Assembly (NCBI GenBank): GCA_023254175.1
Contig: JALQYJ010000009.1
Span: forward strand, 1 to 64,000
Origin: Runella sp.
GTDB lineage: Bacteria; Bacteroidota; Bacteroidia; Cytophagales; Spirosomataceae
Direction: 5' to 3'
DNA length: 64,000 bases
The notes under the pieces are model-generated. The model was not told the DNA's origin. It ran no database searches and saw nothing but the letters and a program-made list of their open reading frames with translations. Below are positions 1 to 8,860 of this stretch, piece by piece; positions within the stretch are counted from its first letter, which is position 1; every line of letters begins with the position of its first letter. The position numbers were made by a program, and so were the translations under genes.

Positions 1-248
1 ATAACTGAAATCAGGCTTAAAACTGTAATTTATGATGTTACTATTCCACTCAAAAGCTTGGCCATTCGGCGCCTTGAATTCAAGCATGTAGGCATAGTTA
101 CTGTAAAAAGTACTTAGATTAAAAAACAGCTTCTTATTGAAAATATGGTTCCATCTGGCGGTCGCAGTTGCATTTCCCCAATTGAATTTAAAAACAGATA
201 CACCGAAGACGTCGCGCCCCAAATAACCACTTAGAAAAACAGTATTCT
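1..248 (-). CDS. TonB-dependent receptor beta-barrel fragment (broken at both ends)
   Basis: The minus strand reads open through the first 248 bases without a stop. The translation (begins DKNTVFLSGYLGRDVFG, later ATARWNHIFNKKLFFN) is typical of an internal beta-barrel stretch of Bacteroidota TonB-dependent receptors with a carboxypeptidase-like N-terminal domain: alternating aromatic strands and a GRDVFG-type turn. The remainder runs off the window start. On its upstream side the frame is cut where fuconate dehydratase sequence begins on the other strand, so no N-terminus, plug or signal peptide is present here. Family assignment is recognition by eye. The break could be a real rearrangement or an assembly join. 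Confidence 0.6.
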
Positions 249-257
249 TATCGTTGG

Positions 258-1193
258 TTGGGGCCGCACAAAGGCGTGGTTCATCTGGCGCTGGCGGCGA
301 TTGTCAATGCTTGCTACGACCTTTGGGCCAAATCGCGTCAGGTTCCTCTTTGGAAACTATTGCTGGATCTATCGCCCGAAGAGCTCGTAAATACGCTGGA
401 TTTAAGCTATTTAGAAGACGAACTTACCCGTGAACAGGCCATTCAATTACTCAAAGAACAGTACAAAACGAGAGAAAATAGAAATTCAGTCCTCAGAACG
501 GGTTACAAAGGCTACGATACATCGGTAGGTTGGTTTAATTTTTCCGATGCGCTTATCGTTGAAAAAACCAAGCAGGCCCTCGACAAAGGTTTCACCGCAC
601 TTAAACTCAAAGTAGGCTCTGATGACCCTCTCCGTGACCTCCGCCGAGCCACGTTGATTCGGCAAACGGCGGGAGATGCCGCCACCATCATGCTGGATGC
701 TAATCAAAAATGGAATGTACCGCAAGCTTTGGATATTTGTCAGCGGCTGGGCAGTATCAACCCGTATTGGATAGAAGAACCCACTCACCCTGACGATGTT
801 TTTGGGCATCGGGTTATTGCCCAAGCCATCGCTCCGTTTAAAGTGGCCACGGGTGAGCACATTCCCAACAAGGTGGTTTTTAAGAATTTTCTGCAAGCCA
901 AAGCCATGGATTTTTGTCAGGTAGATGCCGTGCGCGTAGGAGGTATTTCGGAGTTTTTGACGGTTAGTTTATTGGCCAAAAAGTTTGGTATTCCAGTGCT
1001 GCCCCACGTCGGAGATATGGGGCAGATTCATCAACATTTGGTGCTTTTTAATCACATCGGAATGGGGCACGAAAACCTGTTTTTAGAGCATATTCCGCAT
1101 TTACGACCCTATTTTGTGCATCCTGCGAGTATCGTTGGGGGCTATTATCAAGTCCCGCAGGAAGCAGGAAGCAGCAGTGATTTAAAAATCTAA
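258..1193 (+). CDS. L-fuconate dehydratase, enolase superfamily, 5'-truncated
   Basis: Cytoplasmic enzyme of oxidative L-fucose breakdown: L-fuconate to 2-keto-3-deoxy-L-fuconate. About 311 residues remain of a family that usually has about 440. Present are the superfamily Lys in KLKVG, the Mg ligands in MLDANQKW, WIEEPTHPDD and KVATGEH, and the His base in PHVGDMG. The first family-like residues are RWLGPHKGVVHLA, which in full-length homologues lie well inside the protein, so the N-terminal capping domain is missing. The listed start is only a TTG inside homologous sequence, not a true start. The frame stays open upstream into receptor sequence of the opposite strand. The next gene follows after 11 bases. 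Probably non-functional as it stands, unless the junction is an artefact. Confidence 0.8.
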   Translation: MGPHKGVVHLALAAIVNACYDLWAKSRQVPLWKLLLDLSPEELVNTLDLSYLEDELTREQAIQLLKEQYKTRENRNSVLRTGYKGYDTSVGWFNFSDALIVEKTKQALDKGFTALKLKVGSDDPLRDLRRATLIRQTAGDAATIMLDANQKWNVPQALDICQRLGSINPYWIEEPTHPDDVFGHRVIAQAIAPFKVATGEHIPNKVVFKNFLQAKAMDFCQVDAVRVGGISEFLTVSLLAKKFGIPVLPHVGDMGQIHQHLVLFNHIGMGHENLFLEHIPHLRPYFVHPASIVGGYYQVPQEAGSSSDLKI

Positions 1194-1204
1194 TCCATTA
1201 ACAC

Positions 1205-1975
1205 ATGACCTCGACCTCATTGGCTCACAAAGTAATTTTTCTCACGGGAGGCGCTTCGGGCATTGGTGAAGCCTGTGCTATTGCGTATGCAAAGGCGGGT
1301 GCTAAGGTTTTGGTGATGGACAAAGACGCGACTTCTTTGAATCAATTAATGAGCCGCTTAGGCAATGAACACGCTGGTTTTATGGGCGATGTGCAACATG
1401 AAGCAGACGTAAAATCAGCGATTGAAACGGCCATAGCTCGGTTTGGGAAAATAGATGTGATTCATAACAATGCTGGGATTGCCAGTCCTTCAAAACCGCT
1501 CGACCAAACCACCGAAAACGAATGGGATAACTTGTTTTACATCAACCTGAAAAGTGTGTATTGGACGACCCGTTATGGCATCGAAGCCTTGAAAGCGACC
1601 AGAGGCTGTATTTTAAACACCTCCAGCATGGTGGGAACGATGGGACAGGAAAATCACGCGGCTTACGTAGCTACTAAAGGTGGTATGAGCGCCCTGACCA
1701 AAGCCATGGCCTTGGATTATGCTCCTTTTGGCATTAGGGTCAACGCCATTTGTCCTGCGGGTGTATGGACACCCATGTTGCGAGAATGGGCCACACAACA
1801 ACCTAATCCAGAGGCAATTGAAAATTATCTGGGTAACATTCACGCCCTGGGCTACTGTCCCGAAGGCGACGTCATTGCAGATGTGGCGGTGTTTTTGGTT
1901 TCTGAAGCCGCTCGGTTCGTAACGGGCTGTATCATGCCCGTAAGCGGAGGAGCAGAGTTGGGTTATAAAAAATAA
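1205..1975 (+). CDS. SDR dehydrogenase of fucose catabolism (probable 2-keto-3-deoxy-L-fuconate dehydrogenase)
   Basis: A classical short-chain dehydrogenase of 256 residues: cofactor motif GGASGIGEA near residue 15, NNAG near 90, catalytic SS followed by YVATK near 150-155, and a C-terminal VSGGAELGYK. It lies between fuconate dehydratase and a mutarotase, which fits the NAD-dependent oxidation of 2-keto-3-deoxy-L-fuconate. The other SDR step of the pathway, L-fucose dehydrogenase, is an alternative, because the families cannot be separated by eye. No signal peptide, so cytoplasmic. Confidence 0.75.
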   Translation: MTSTSLAHKVIFLTGGASGIGEACAIAYAKAGAKVLVMDKDATSLNQLMSRLGNEHAGFMGDVQHEADVKSAIETAIARFGKIDVIHNNAGIASPSKPLDQTTENEWDNLFYINLKSVYWTTRYGIEALKATRGCILNTSSMVGTMGQENHAAYVATKGGMSALTKAMALDYAPFGIRVNAICPAGVWTPMLREWATQQPNPEAIENYLGNIHALGYCPEGDVIADVAVFLVSEAARFVTGCIMPVSGGAELGYKK

Positions 1976-1980
1976 CGAAG

Positions 1981-2337
1981 ATGAACACACACAGAACCTG
2001 TTTGGCGCTCGATTTGAAAGGCGAAGACGAACGCATTGCCCAATATGAACACTTTCATCAGCCCGAGCATATTTGGCCTGAAATTCCTCAAGGAATCAGG
2101 GCGGGTGGAATCGTAGATATGCAAATTTATCGCATCGGGACGCGACTGTTTATGATTGTTGAAACCGAAGAAGGCATTGACCTGACTACGGCGTTTGAAG
2201 CTATTGGTAAAATGCCTCGACAACCAGAATGGGCTGCTTTTATGGCGGGCTTTCAGCAACGGTTGACGGATGCGAAACCCCATGAGCATTGGGCTGAAAT
2301 GAAACCTGTTTTTTTGTTAAATGAATGCCTAAAGTGA
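1981..2337 (+). CDS. L-fucose/L-rhamnose mutarotase family protein
   Basis: A 118-residue protein of the RhaM-like mutarotase family (dimeric alpha/beta barrel): RTCLALDLK at the start, then the YEHFHQPEHIWPEI and GIVDMQIYRIGTRLFMI stretches and a C-terminal HWAEMKPVF. Such enzymes interconvert alpha and beta anomers of 6-deoxy-sugars. Between fucose pathway genes and a fucose permease it most likely acts on L-fucose. It starts 5 bases after the SDR stop and overlaps the permease start by 13 bases, so translational coupling is likely. Confidence 0.85.
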   Translation: MNTHRTCLALDLKGEDERIAQYEHFHQPEHIWPEIPQGIRAGGIVDMQIYRIGTRLFMIVETEEGIDLTTAFEAIGKMPRQPEWAAFMAGFQQRLTDAKPHEHWAEMKPVFLLNECLK

Positions 2338-3569
2338 AAAATCGTAATCAATTTCTGATACCACTTTTGGTGGTAATGAGCCTAATGTTTATCTGGAATT
2401 TAAGCCGAAACATCAACGATGTGCTTATTCCGCACCTCAAAAGAGCTTGTCAATTGACTGATTTTCAGTCATCACTGGTACAATCAGCTTTTTTTGGCGG
2501 GTATTTTTTGTTGGCGTTACCCGTGGGTCAATACATCCGTCGGTTTGGGTATCGGGCAGGCATGATTACGGGACTTTTGCTGGCTGCATTGGGCGCATTT
2601 CTATTTTTCCCAGCGGCCGAAATGCGCTTTTATCAGCTTTTTTTGGCGGCTTTGTTCATCATGGCCGCAGGATTTACTTTTCTGGAAGTGACGGCTACGC
2701 CCTACCTCGCGGTTTTGGGCGACCCCGAAAAAACCCCTAGTCGGTTGAGTTTGGCGGCGGCAGTGGGGTCTATTGGGGCTACCCTCGGCCCTTTTATTGG
2801 GGCAGTATTTTTGCTTCATTCCACTGATACCTCCGAAGCTACCGTTCGGCAGTTGAGCCCAAGCCAATTAACCGCCTATCTCAACGCCGAAGCCCAATTG
2901 GTCAAAGTGCCGTACCTGAGTTTGGGAGCGTTGTTTGTGGTCTTGGGGGTGCTTTTGTTTTTTGTAAAAATGCCTGATATTCAAGAAGAAGGCGAGGACC
3001 GCATTCGACTAAAAGCCATTTTTAACTACAAGCATACGGTGCTGGGCGCATTGGGTGTATTTTGTTATTTGGGCGCCGAAGTGGGGATTGTCAGTTTTTT
3101 AATTCGTCATTCCAAATCACTGGAAATTGATGGATTAGGGGAACAGAAAGCCGCATTGTTTATCACCTTATTTATGGCCTTGGTCTTGGTGGGGCGCTTG
3201 GCTGGAGCGTATTTTCTGCAAAAAACAAATTCCTCCAAAGCGCTGATAGCCTGTGCGTTGGGAGCAATTGTGTTAGTAACAGTCGCCATTTTGAGTACTG
3301 GTTATGTTTCGATTTTTTCTCTTTCTATCGTGGGGCTTTTTACGTCGGTGATGTACCCCATCTTGTTTACGTTAAGCATCAAAAATTTGGGGGCTTACAC
3401 CAAAACAGGTTCGTCGTTGATTATCATGAGCATTGTAGGAGGAGCCATTGTACCTCCACTTATGGGACTCATTTCTGATATGTACAGCATTCGTTTTGCT
3501 TTTGTGTTACCCATTCTGTGTTACGCCTACATTTTATATTACGCCCAAAAAGGCCATATTATCCGATAG
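2325..3569 (+). CDS. fucP: L-fucose:H+ symporter, MFS family
   Basis: A 414-residue inner-membrane transporter with about 12 hydrophobic segments. It matches the FucP branch of the major facilitator superfamily: FIWNLSRNINDVLIPHLK in the first helix, where FucP-type proteins have the N-D pair, followed by FQSSLVQSAFFGGYF, and an ATPYLAVLGDPE loop. It imports L-fucose, or a related hexose, with protons. It overlaps the mutarotase by 13 bases and is followed after 15 bases by a secreted fucosidase, which supports fucose as substrate. Confidence 0.85.
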   Translation: MPKVKNRNQFLIPLLVVMSLMFIWNLSRNINDVLIPHLKRACQLTDFQSSLVQSAFFGGYFLLALPVGQYIRRFGYRAGMITGLLLAALGAFLFFPAAEMRFYQLFLAALFIMAAGFTFLEVTATPYLAVLGDPEKTPSRLSLAAAVGSIGATLGPFIGAVFLLHSTDTSEATVRQLSPSQLTAYLNAEAQLVKVPYLSLGALFVVLGVLLFFVKMPDIQEEGEDRIRLKAIFNYKHTVLGALGVFCYLGAEVGIVSFLIRHSKSLEIDGLGEQKAALFITLFMALVLVGRLAGAYFLQKTNSSKALIACALGAIVLVTVAILSTGYVSIFSLSIVGLFTSVMYPILFTLSIKNLGAYTKTGSSLIIMSIVGGAIVPPLMGLISDMYSIRFAFVLPILCYAYILYYAQKGHIIR

Positions 3570-3584
3570 TTAAATGCCATTTCA

Positions 3585-5303
3585 ATGAAAAAAACATCCG
3601 TAATTCTCCTACTTTTTCTAATTGCGTTTAAAGGCATTGCTCAAAAAAACAGTTCAAAAGAGCAGCGCCTAAAATGGTGGCAAGATGCCAAAATGGGCTT
3701 GTTTGTCCATTGGGGGCCTGTATCACTGATTGGAAAAGAAATCAGTTGGTCGCGCAATGGCTACGGTAAAAGCAAGTACGATTCGTTGTATTTGAGATTT
3801 AACCCCAAACAATTCAACGCCAAAGAATGGGTGAAGTTGGCTCAAGCAGGGGGAATGAAGTACTTGGTTTTGACGTCAAAACACCACGACGGTTTTTGCC
3901 TTTTTGATACCAAAACCACGTCTTATAATAGCATGAACAGCCCTTTTGGAAGGGATGTTTGCAGAGAACTTGCCCAAGCTGCCCACGAAGCGGGGATGCC
4001 CATTGGCTGGTATTTTTCGGTAGCCGACTGGAAAGATCCCGATTGTCGCAACCCCAAAACCAACGATATTTTTGCCAATCGAGTGGAGCAACAGGTGCGT
4101 GAGTTATTGACCAACTACGGCAAAATTAGCCTGTTATGGATAGATTACGAAGGCTCTCCCAGCCCAATTCACCCCAAAAGAGTGTTTGAGTTGGCGCGTA
4201 AGTTACAGCCCGAAATCATCATTAACAATCGGCTTGAACCTTTCAACCCCGATGAGTCGCACGCTCGGGTAGGGCCTTATGCCGACTATGCTACACCCGA
4301 AGGATTTGTGGCGGGCTACGGTGCTGTGCCTTGGGAAACCTGCACCAACATGGGGCATCAGTGGGCGTGGCGGTTCAACGATACGCCGCGCAGTTTGAAA
4401 GAATCACTGCACACGTTGCTTCGATGCGTGGGTGGAAACGGCAACCTTTTGTTCAACATCGGCCCCGACAGTTTGGGCGTTTTTCCACCCAACTTTGTAG
4501 CACGGGCAACCGAAATGGGCAATTGGTTGAACAAAAATGCGGAAGCCGTTTACCAAACCAAAGGGGGGATTTATACGCCGTCAAAAGACTATGTGAGTTC
4601 GTACCGAGGCAACAAACTGTATTTGCATTTATTAAACAACACAGGTGACGAAATCAAACTCCCGCCCATGGCAGCCAACGTCAAAAAAGCTTCTTTAGTA
4701 GACGGAAGTACTGTTTCATTCGTACAAACCAAAGCCGACGTTACGCTGAAACTCCCCCAAAATAGGCGCGATTCCATTGCTACCATTGTGACGCTTTCGT
4801 TGGATAAGCCTGCTTCGCAATTGGGTCAAATTATTCCTTTTACGACCACTCACTCATTGGCTTACGGCAAAAAGGCAACGGCTTCGAGCGCGTTAGGGGC
4901 TTTTTTGCACGACCCCTCGGCGGCTTTTGATGACAACCCCGCCACGCATTGGAAAATGGGGCGGCGTACCGACGTCGATTTTGAGTCGTATTATGGAAAA
5001 GACGTACATTATCAGTCAGAAGCCGCTTTCAATTTATTTCAAAATAAGGGTTGGCTCGAAGTAGATTTGGGTACAAACCAGACGGTTAAACAGCTTAAAG
5101 TGAGTGAAGCGGTGTATCAAAAGTCTCAAATTAAAGGCTTTGAAATTCAGTACGAAAAAGACGGTCAATGGCTTACGCTGGCACAGGATGAAAAAATGGG
5201 CAATTGGAGCAAAGATATTAGTCCTGTAACAGCCCAAAAGTTTCGCTTGGTGATTTTAGACTCTTATGGCTTTGCAGGCGTTAGGGAGTTTCAACTGTTT
5301 TGA
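3585..5303 (+). CDS. Alpha-L-fucosidase GH29 with C-terminal F5/8C-like domain
   Basis: A 572-residue exported enzyme that releases alpha-L-fucose from glycans. Signal peptide at residues 1-20 (ends GIAQ). The GH29 barrel covers about 25-350, with WWQDAKMGLFVHWGPVS, the KHHDGF motif (99-104) and LLWIDYEG, in which D187 sits at the GH29 nucleophile position (WFDG in many relatives). An intermediate beta domain follows, then a discoidin-like F5/8 type C carbohydrate-binding region from about 430 (ATASSALGAF, PATHWKMG) to the end. It lies directly downstream of the fucose permease. The acid/base residue is not assigned. Confidence 0.9.
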   Translation: MKKTSVILLLFLIAFKGIAQKNSSKEQRLKWWQDAKMGLFVHWGPVSLIGKEISWSRNGYGKSKYDSLYLRFNPKQFNAKEWVKLAQAGGMKYLVLTSKHHDGFCLFDTKTTSYNSMNSPFGRDVCRELAQAAHEAGMPIGWYFSVADWKDPDCRNPKTNDIFANRVEQQVRELLTNYGKISLLWIDYEGSPSPIHPKRVFELARKLQPEIIINNRLEPFNPDESHARVGPYADYATPEGFVAGYGAVPWETCTNMGHQWAWRFNDTPRSLKESLHTLLRCVGGNGNLLFNIGPDSLGVFPPNFVARATEMGNWLNKNAEAVYQTKGGIYTPSKDYVSSYRGNKLYLHLLNNTGDEIKLPPMAANVKKASLVDGSTVSFVQTKADVTLKLPQNRRDSIATIVTLSLDKPASQLGQIIPFTTTHSLAYGKKATASSALGAFLHDPSAAFDDNPATHWKMGRRTDVDFESYYGKDVHYQSEAAFNLFQNKGWLEVDLGTNQTVKQLKVSEAVYQKSQIKGFEIQYEKDGQWLTLAQDEKMGNWSKDISPVTAQKFRLVILDSYGFAGVREFQLF

Positions 5304-5389
5304 GTTCGCTGAAAGTCTCATGCCGCTCAAGAAGCCTTGAATGACATTGGCGAGGCGGCGGCAAAGTACATTTTAACTCACCGAATTAA

Positions 5390-7714
5390 ATGAAATTAAT
5401 CACAAAGATATTTTTCTTGTCATCGTTGGTTATTTACCAAGTCGTGGCGCAAAGCAATTTTAACGTTTCGAAATACAACGTTGTTTGGACCAAACAAAGT
5501 GCTAATTCTTCAGAATCAATGCCTTGTGGCGGGGGGGATATTGGCCTCAACGTGTGGACGGAAAAGGACGAAATTTTCTTCTACTTATCACGTAGTGGGG
5601 CATTTGACGAGAACAATGTATTTCCCAAATTTGGCCGTATTCGCCTACGCATTACCCCCAATCTGTTTCAAAATGCCACTTTTAAGCAAGAATTAAAGCT
5701 AAATGAGGGCTACGTAGAAATTTCTTCGGTAAAAAATAGGAAGAAAGTAGTAGTAAAAATCTGGGTGGATGTGTTCAAACCTGTGGTTCACGTAGAAACC
5801 GAAAGCGACGAAAAATTAAAAGTGGAAGCGTGGTACGAAAACTGGCGCGATAAAGACCTCACCTGGACGCAGGCAGGGCAAACTAAGGCGAGTTTGGCTT
5901 TCAGAGATGCCCCGTTTCAGGCGGTGGTGCGCAAGGATTCCGTGACATTTGAGGGTCAAAATGTGCTTTGGTACCACCGCAACCGCGATGAGTCGGTTTT
6001 TGATTTTACAGTAAAACAACAAAAATTAGATTCGGTAAAAAGCCAATTGTGGAATCCCCTCAAAAACCTAACTTTCGGCGGTTGGATGGGCGGGAATAAT
6101 TTCAAAAGTGCAGGAATCAGCCAAGGAAAATACGTCGATACGGAGTTTACAGCTTTTAAAATAGAGAGCAAGCAAGCCGTTCGAAAACAAAAATTACAAA
6201 TTGTCCTACACATAGCTACTACCGAGACGATTACACAGTGGAAAGCGGGTTTGGAACAAATAGTTCAGTCTTCAAAAACTACCCAAGTTGCTGATTTTGA
6301 AGCCACCAAAAAATGGTGGAATGCTTTTTGGCAACGAAGCTATATCGCCATCAACAGCCACCAAAAAGACAGCAGTTCGGTGACTTGGCAAGTGGGGCGC
6401 AACTACAACCTCTTTCGTTATCAGTTGGGATGTAACGCCTACGGGACGTACCCTACCAAGTTCAACGGCGGCATGTTTACGTTTGACCCGTCTTTCACGG
6501 ATAAAAATGCCCCTTTTACCCCCGACCACCGCGATTGGGGCGGCGGAACGCATACCGCCCAAAACCAACGTTTGGTATATTTTCCGATGTTTAGAAGCGG
6601 TGATTTTGATCTGTTGCCCTCCCAACTCAATTTTTATCTGAGGGCTTTAAAAAATGCCGAAACCCGTACCAAAGTGTATTGGGGGCACAATGGCGCATCT
6701 TTTACCGAACAATTAGAGCAGTTTGGGTTGCCGCTCGCTACTTCTTACGGCTGGAAACGCCCCCAAAATTACCCTACTGGTATTGAATACAACTATTGGT
6801 TAGAGTACCTCTGGGATACGCAAATGGAGTTTTGTCTGATGATGCTCGACTTAGAAAAATACAGCGGCCAAGACATCAGCAACTACTTACCGTTTGTGGA
6901 AAGTTGCGTTACTTTTTTCTACGAACATTACCAATGGGAAGCCACCACTCGCAGTAAAAGCGCCTTTGCCGACGACGGTAAACTCATTCTGTATCCCTCG
7001 TCAGGTGCCGAAACTTACAAAATGGCCTACAATTCGTCTTCGACCATTGCAGGGTTGTACAGCATCACCAAGCGTTTGACGGAACTAGCGGACAAGTACC
7101 TTTCGCCCAAAAAAAGAAACTACTACGAGAAAGTGCTAAAAAGTATTCCCGACATACCATTGAAGGAAAAAAACGGCTACCTGACCATTGCCCCTGCCGA
7201 AGCGTGGGGACGTATCAACAACCAAGAATTACCCCAACTGTACCCCGTTTATCCTTGGGGAATGTTTGGCATTGGCAAACCCAAGCTCGACATAGCCATC
7301 AATACGTGGAAATACGGCGCCGACCTAGCTATTCAGAAAAACCACATCAGTTGGCACCAAGATGCCATTTTTTGTGCAAGATTGGGCTTGACGGAAGAAG
7401 CTGCCGAAATAACTATCAAAAAACTGAGAGATGCCCCGCGGCGATACCCCACTTTTTGGGGGCCAGGCCACGACTGGGTTCCCGATCACAATTGGGGCGG
7501 TTCGGGGATGATTGGTTTGCAGGAAATGCTCCTCCAAACCCCCGATGACAAGCTGTATCTTTTTCCTGCGTGGCCCCAAAACTGGGATGTGCAATTCAAA
7601 CTACACGCCCCCGCCAACACGACCATCGAAGGGGAGTTGAAAGATGGAAAAGTACTTTCGCTCAAAGTGACGCCCGAATCGCGCGCCAAAGATGTGATTT
7701 TAATGATTAAATGA
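5390..7714 (+). CDS. DUF5703-type secreted protein, GH95-like glycosidase candidate
   Basis: 774 residues with a signal peptide (1-20). The N-terminal domain (about 25-310, containing YNVVWTKQSANSSESMPCGGGDIGLNVW) is the DUF5703 type. The middle looks like an alpha/alpha toroid, and the end (TPDDKLYLFPAWPQNWDVQFKLHAP) resembles the C-terminal sandwich of GH95 fucosidases. DUF5703 proteins have, to my knowledge, no settled activity. The position directly after a GH29 fucosidase suggests action on the same fucosylated glycan. Possible acidic catalytic residues lie in the toroid but cannot be pinned down without a structural alignment. Confidence 0.7.
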   Translation: MKLITKIFFLSSLVIYQVVAQSNFNVSKYNVVWTKQSANSSESMPCGGGDIGLNVWTEKDEIFFYLSRSGAFDENNVFPKFGRIRLRITPNLFQNATFKQELKLNEGYVEISSVKNRKKVVVKIWVDVFKPVVHVETESDEKLKVEAWYENWRDKDLTWTQAGQTKASLAFRDAPFQAVVRKDSVTFEGQNVLWYHRNRDESVFDFTVKQQKLDSVKSQLWNPLKNLTFGGWMGGNNFKSAGISQGKYVDTEFTAFKIESKQAVRKQKLQIVLHIATTETITQWKAGLEQIVQSSKTTQVADFEATKKWWNAFWQRSYIAINSHQKDSSSVTWQVGRNYNLFRYQLGCNAYGTYPTKFNGGMFTFDPSFTDKNAPFTPDHRDWGGGTHTAQNQRLVYFPMFRSGDFDLLPSQLNFYLRALKNAETRTKVYWGHNGASFTEQLEQFGLPLATSYGWKRPQNYPTGIEYNYWLEYLWDTQMEFCLMMLDLEKYSGQDISNYLPFVESCVTFFYEHYQWEATTRSKSAFADDGKLILYPSSGAETYKMAYNSSSTIAGLYSITKRLTELADKYLSPKKRNYYEKVLKSIPDIPLKEKNGYLTIAPAEAWGRINNQELPQLYPVYPWGMFGIGKPKLDIAINTWKYGADLAIQKNHISWHQDAIFCARLGLTEEAAEITIKKLRDAPRRYPTFWGPGHDWVPDHNWGGSGMIGLQEMLLQTPDDKLYLFPAWPQNWDVQFKLHAPANTTIEGELKDGKVLSLKVTPESRAKDVILMIK

Positions 7715-7735
7715 GGTCCCAAAGTGTTTTAAAAG

Positions 7736-8860
7736 ATGAAATTTCTTCACCAATTGGCACTCTTCCTTTGGTTGGGTAGCCTTATATCAAGTGTCTTTGG
7801 GCAGTCCTCCAAAAGTCATTGGGGTTCAACGCCGCAGAGAGACTTGAGTGCGATGGCGCAACTCATTCCTCCCCAAAACACTTTTAGAGATAGCCTCTAT
7901 AACATTTGGTGCGGCTCCGTAGTCAAGGGGAAAAATGGGAAATTTTATATGTTGTACAGCCGTTGGCCGCGTGACAAAGGACACGAAGCTTGGATCACCC
8001 ACTCCGAAATTGCCCTGGCTCGGGCAGAGCGGCCCGAAGGCCCGTATCGGCATATAAAAGTAGTTTTCACCGCTCGGGGCAATCAATTTTGGGATGGTGT
8101 GTGTACCCACAACCCTGCCGTGATAGCCTATAAAGATAAATTTTACCTCTACTACATGGGCTCTACGGGCAAATCGTACGTGAAGCCTCATACCTCTTAC
8201 GAAAACCCTAATTGGTGGGAATACCGTAACAATCAGCGCATTGGCGTAGCCGTAGCCGACGACCCCGAAGGCGAATGGATCCGATTTGATAAGCCCATCT
8301 TAGACGTAAGCGCCGACTCTACCGCCCACGATGCACTCATGGTTTCAAATCCTGCTATCACGGTGGATGCTAAAGGGCAGTTTATTTTGGTTTATAAACA
8401 AGTCGAGAAAAATGGTACTATCCGAGGCGGAAGGGTGCGTTTTGGCGTGGCTTTTTCTAACGCCCCCACGGGCGCATTTGTGAAGCATCCGCAGCCTATT
8501 TTTGAAGCCGAAAAAGGTAGTAAAGAATGGATGGTTGCCGAAGATCCCTATTTGTGGCATCAGCAGGGGATGAACTACGCCATTGTACGAGACGTAGTGG
8601 GAAAATTCACAAGTGAAAGCGGGGCATTGGCCTTGATGATTTCGACCAACGGTTTCGATTGGCAACCTGCCACTTACCCCAAAGTGCTTTCAAAAACTAT
8701 TTTTTGGGAAAACGGGAAACCACTTGATGACAAACTCGAACGCCCTTGCCTGTACTTGGAAAAAGGTGTTCCAAAACTGCTGTTTGGGGCAATGGGCATT
8801 GACAAACGCAAACACTCTATGAACGTATTTGTACCTTTAAAATACAACAAAAAACAATGA
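7736..8860 (+). CDS. Secreted five-bladed beta-propeller glycosidase-like protein (first of a tandem pair)
   Basis: 374 residues with a signal peptide (about 1-23). Repeated propeller blades are visible: IWCGSVVKGKNGKFYMLYSRWP, FWDGVCTHNPAVIAYKDKFYLYYMG, QRIGVAVADDPEGEW and the ERPCLYLEKGVPKLLFGA end. This is the architecture of the GH43/GH32/GH117 group, but the exact family cannot be fixed by eye. Conserved acidic residues in WD, VAEDPY and ERP segments could form the active site. It overlaps the next, paralogous gene by 4 bases (ATGA), so the pair is translationally coupled. Likely acts on the glycan attacked by the neighbouring fucosidases. Confidence 0.7.
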   Translation: MKFLHQLALFLWLGSLISSVFGQSSKSHWGSTPQRDLSAMAQLIPPQNTFRDSLYNIWCGSVVKGKNGKFYMLYSRWPRDKGHEAWITHSEIALARAERPEGPYRHIKVVFTARGNQFWDGVCTHNPAVIAYKDKFYLYYMGSTGKSYVKPHTSYENPNWWEYRNNQRIGVAVADDPEGEWIRFDKPILDVSADSTAHDALMVSNPAITVDAKGQFILVYKQVEKNGTIRGGRVRFGVAFSNAPTGAFVKHPQPIFEAEKGSKEWMVAEDPYLWHQQGMNYAIVRDVVGKFTSESGALALMISTNGFDWQPATYPKVLSKTIFWENGKPLDDKLERPCLYLEKGVPKLLFGAMGIDKRKHSMNVFVPLKYNKKQ

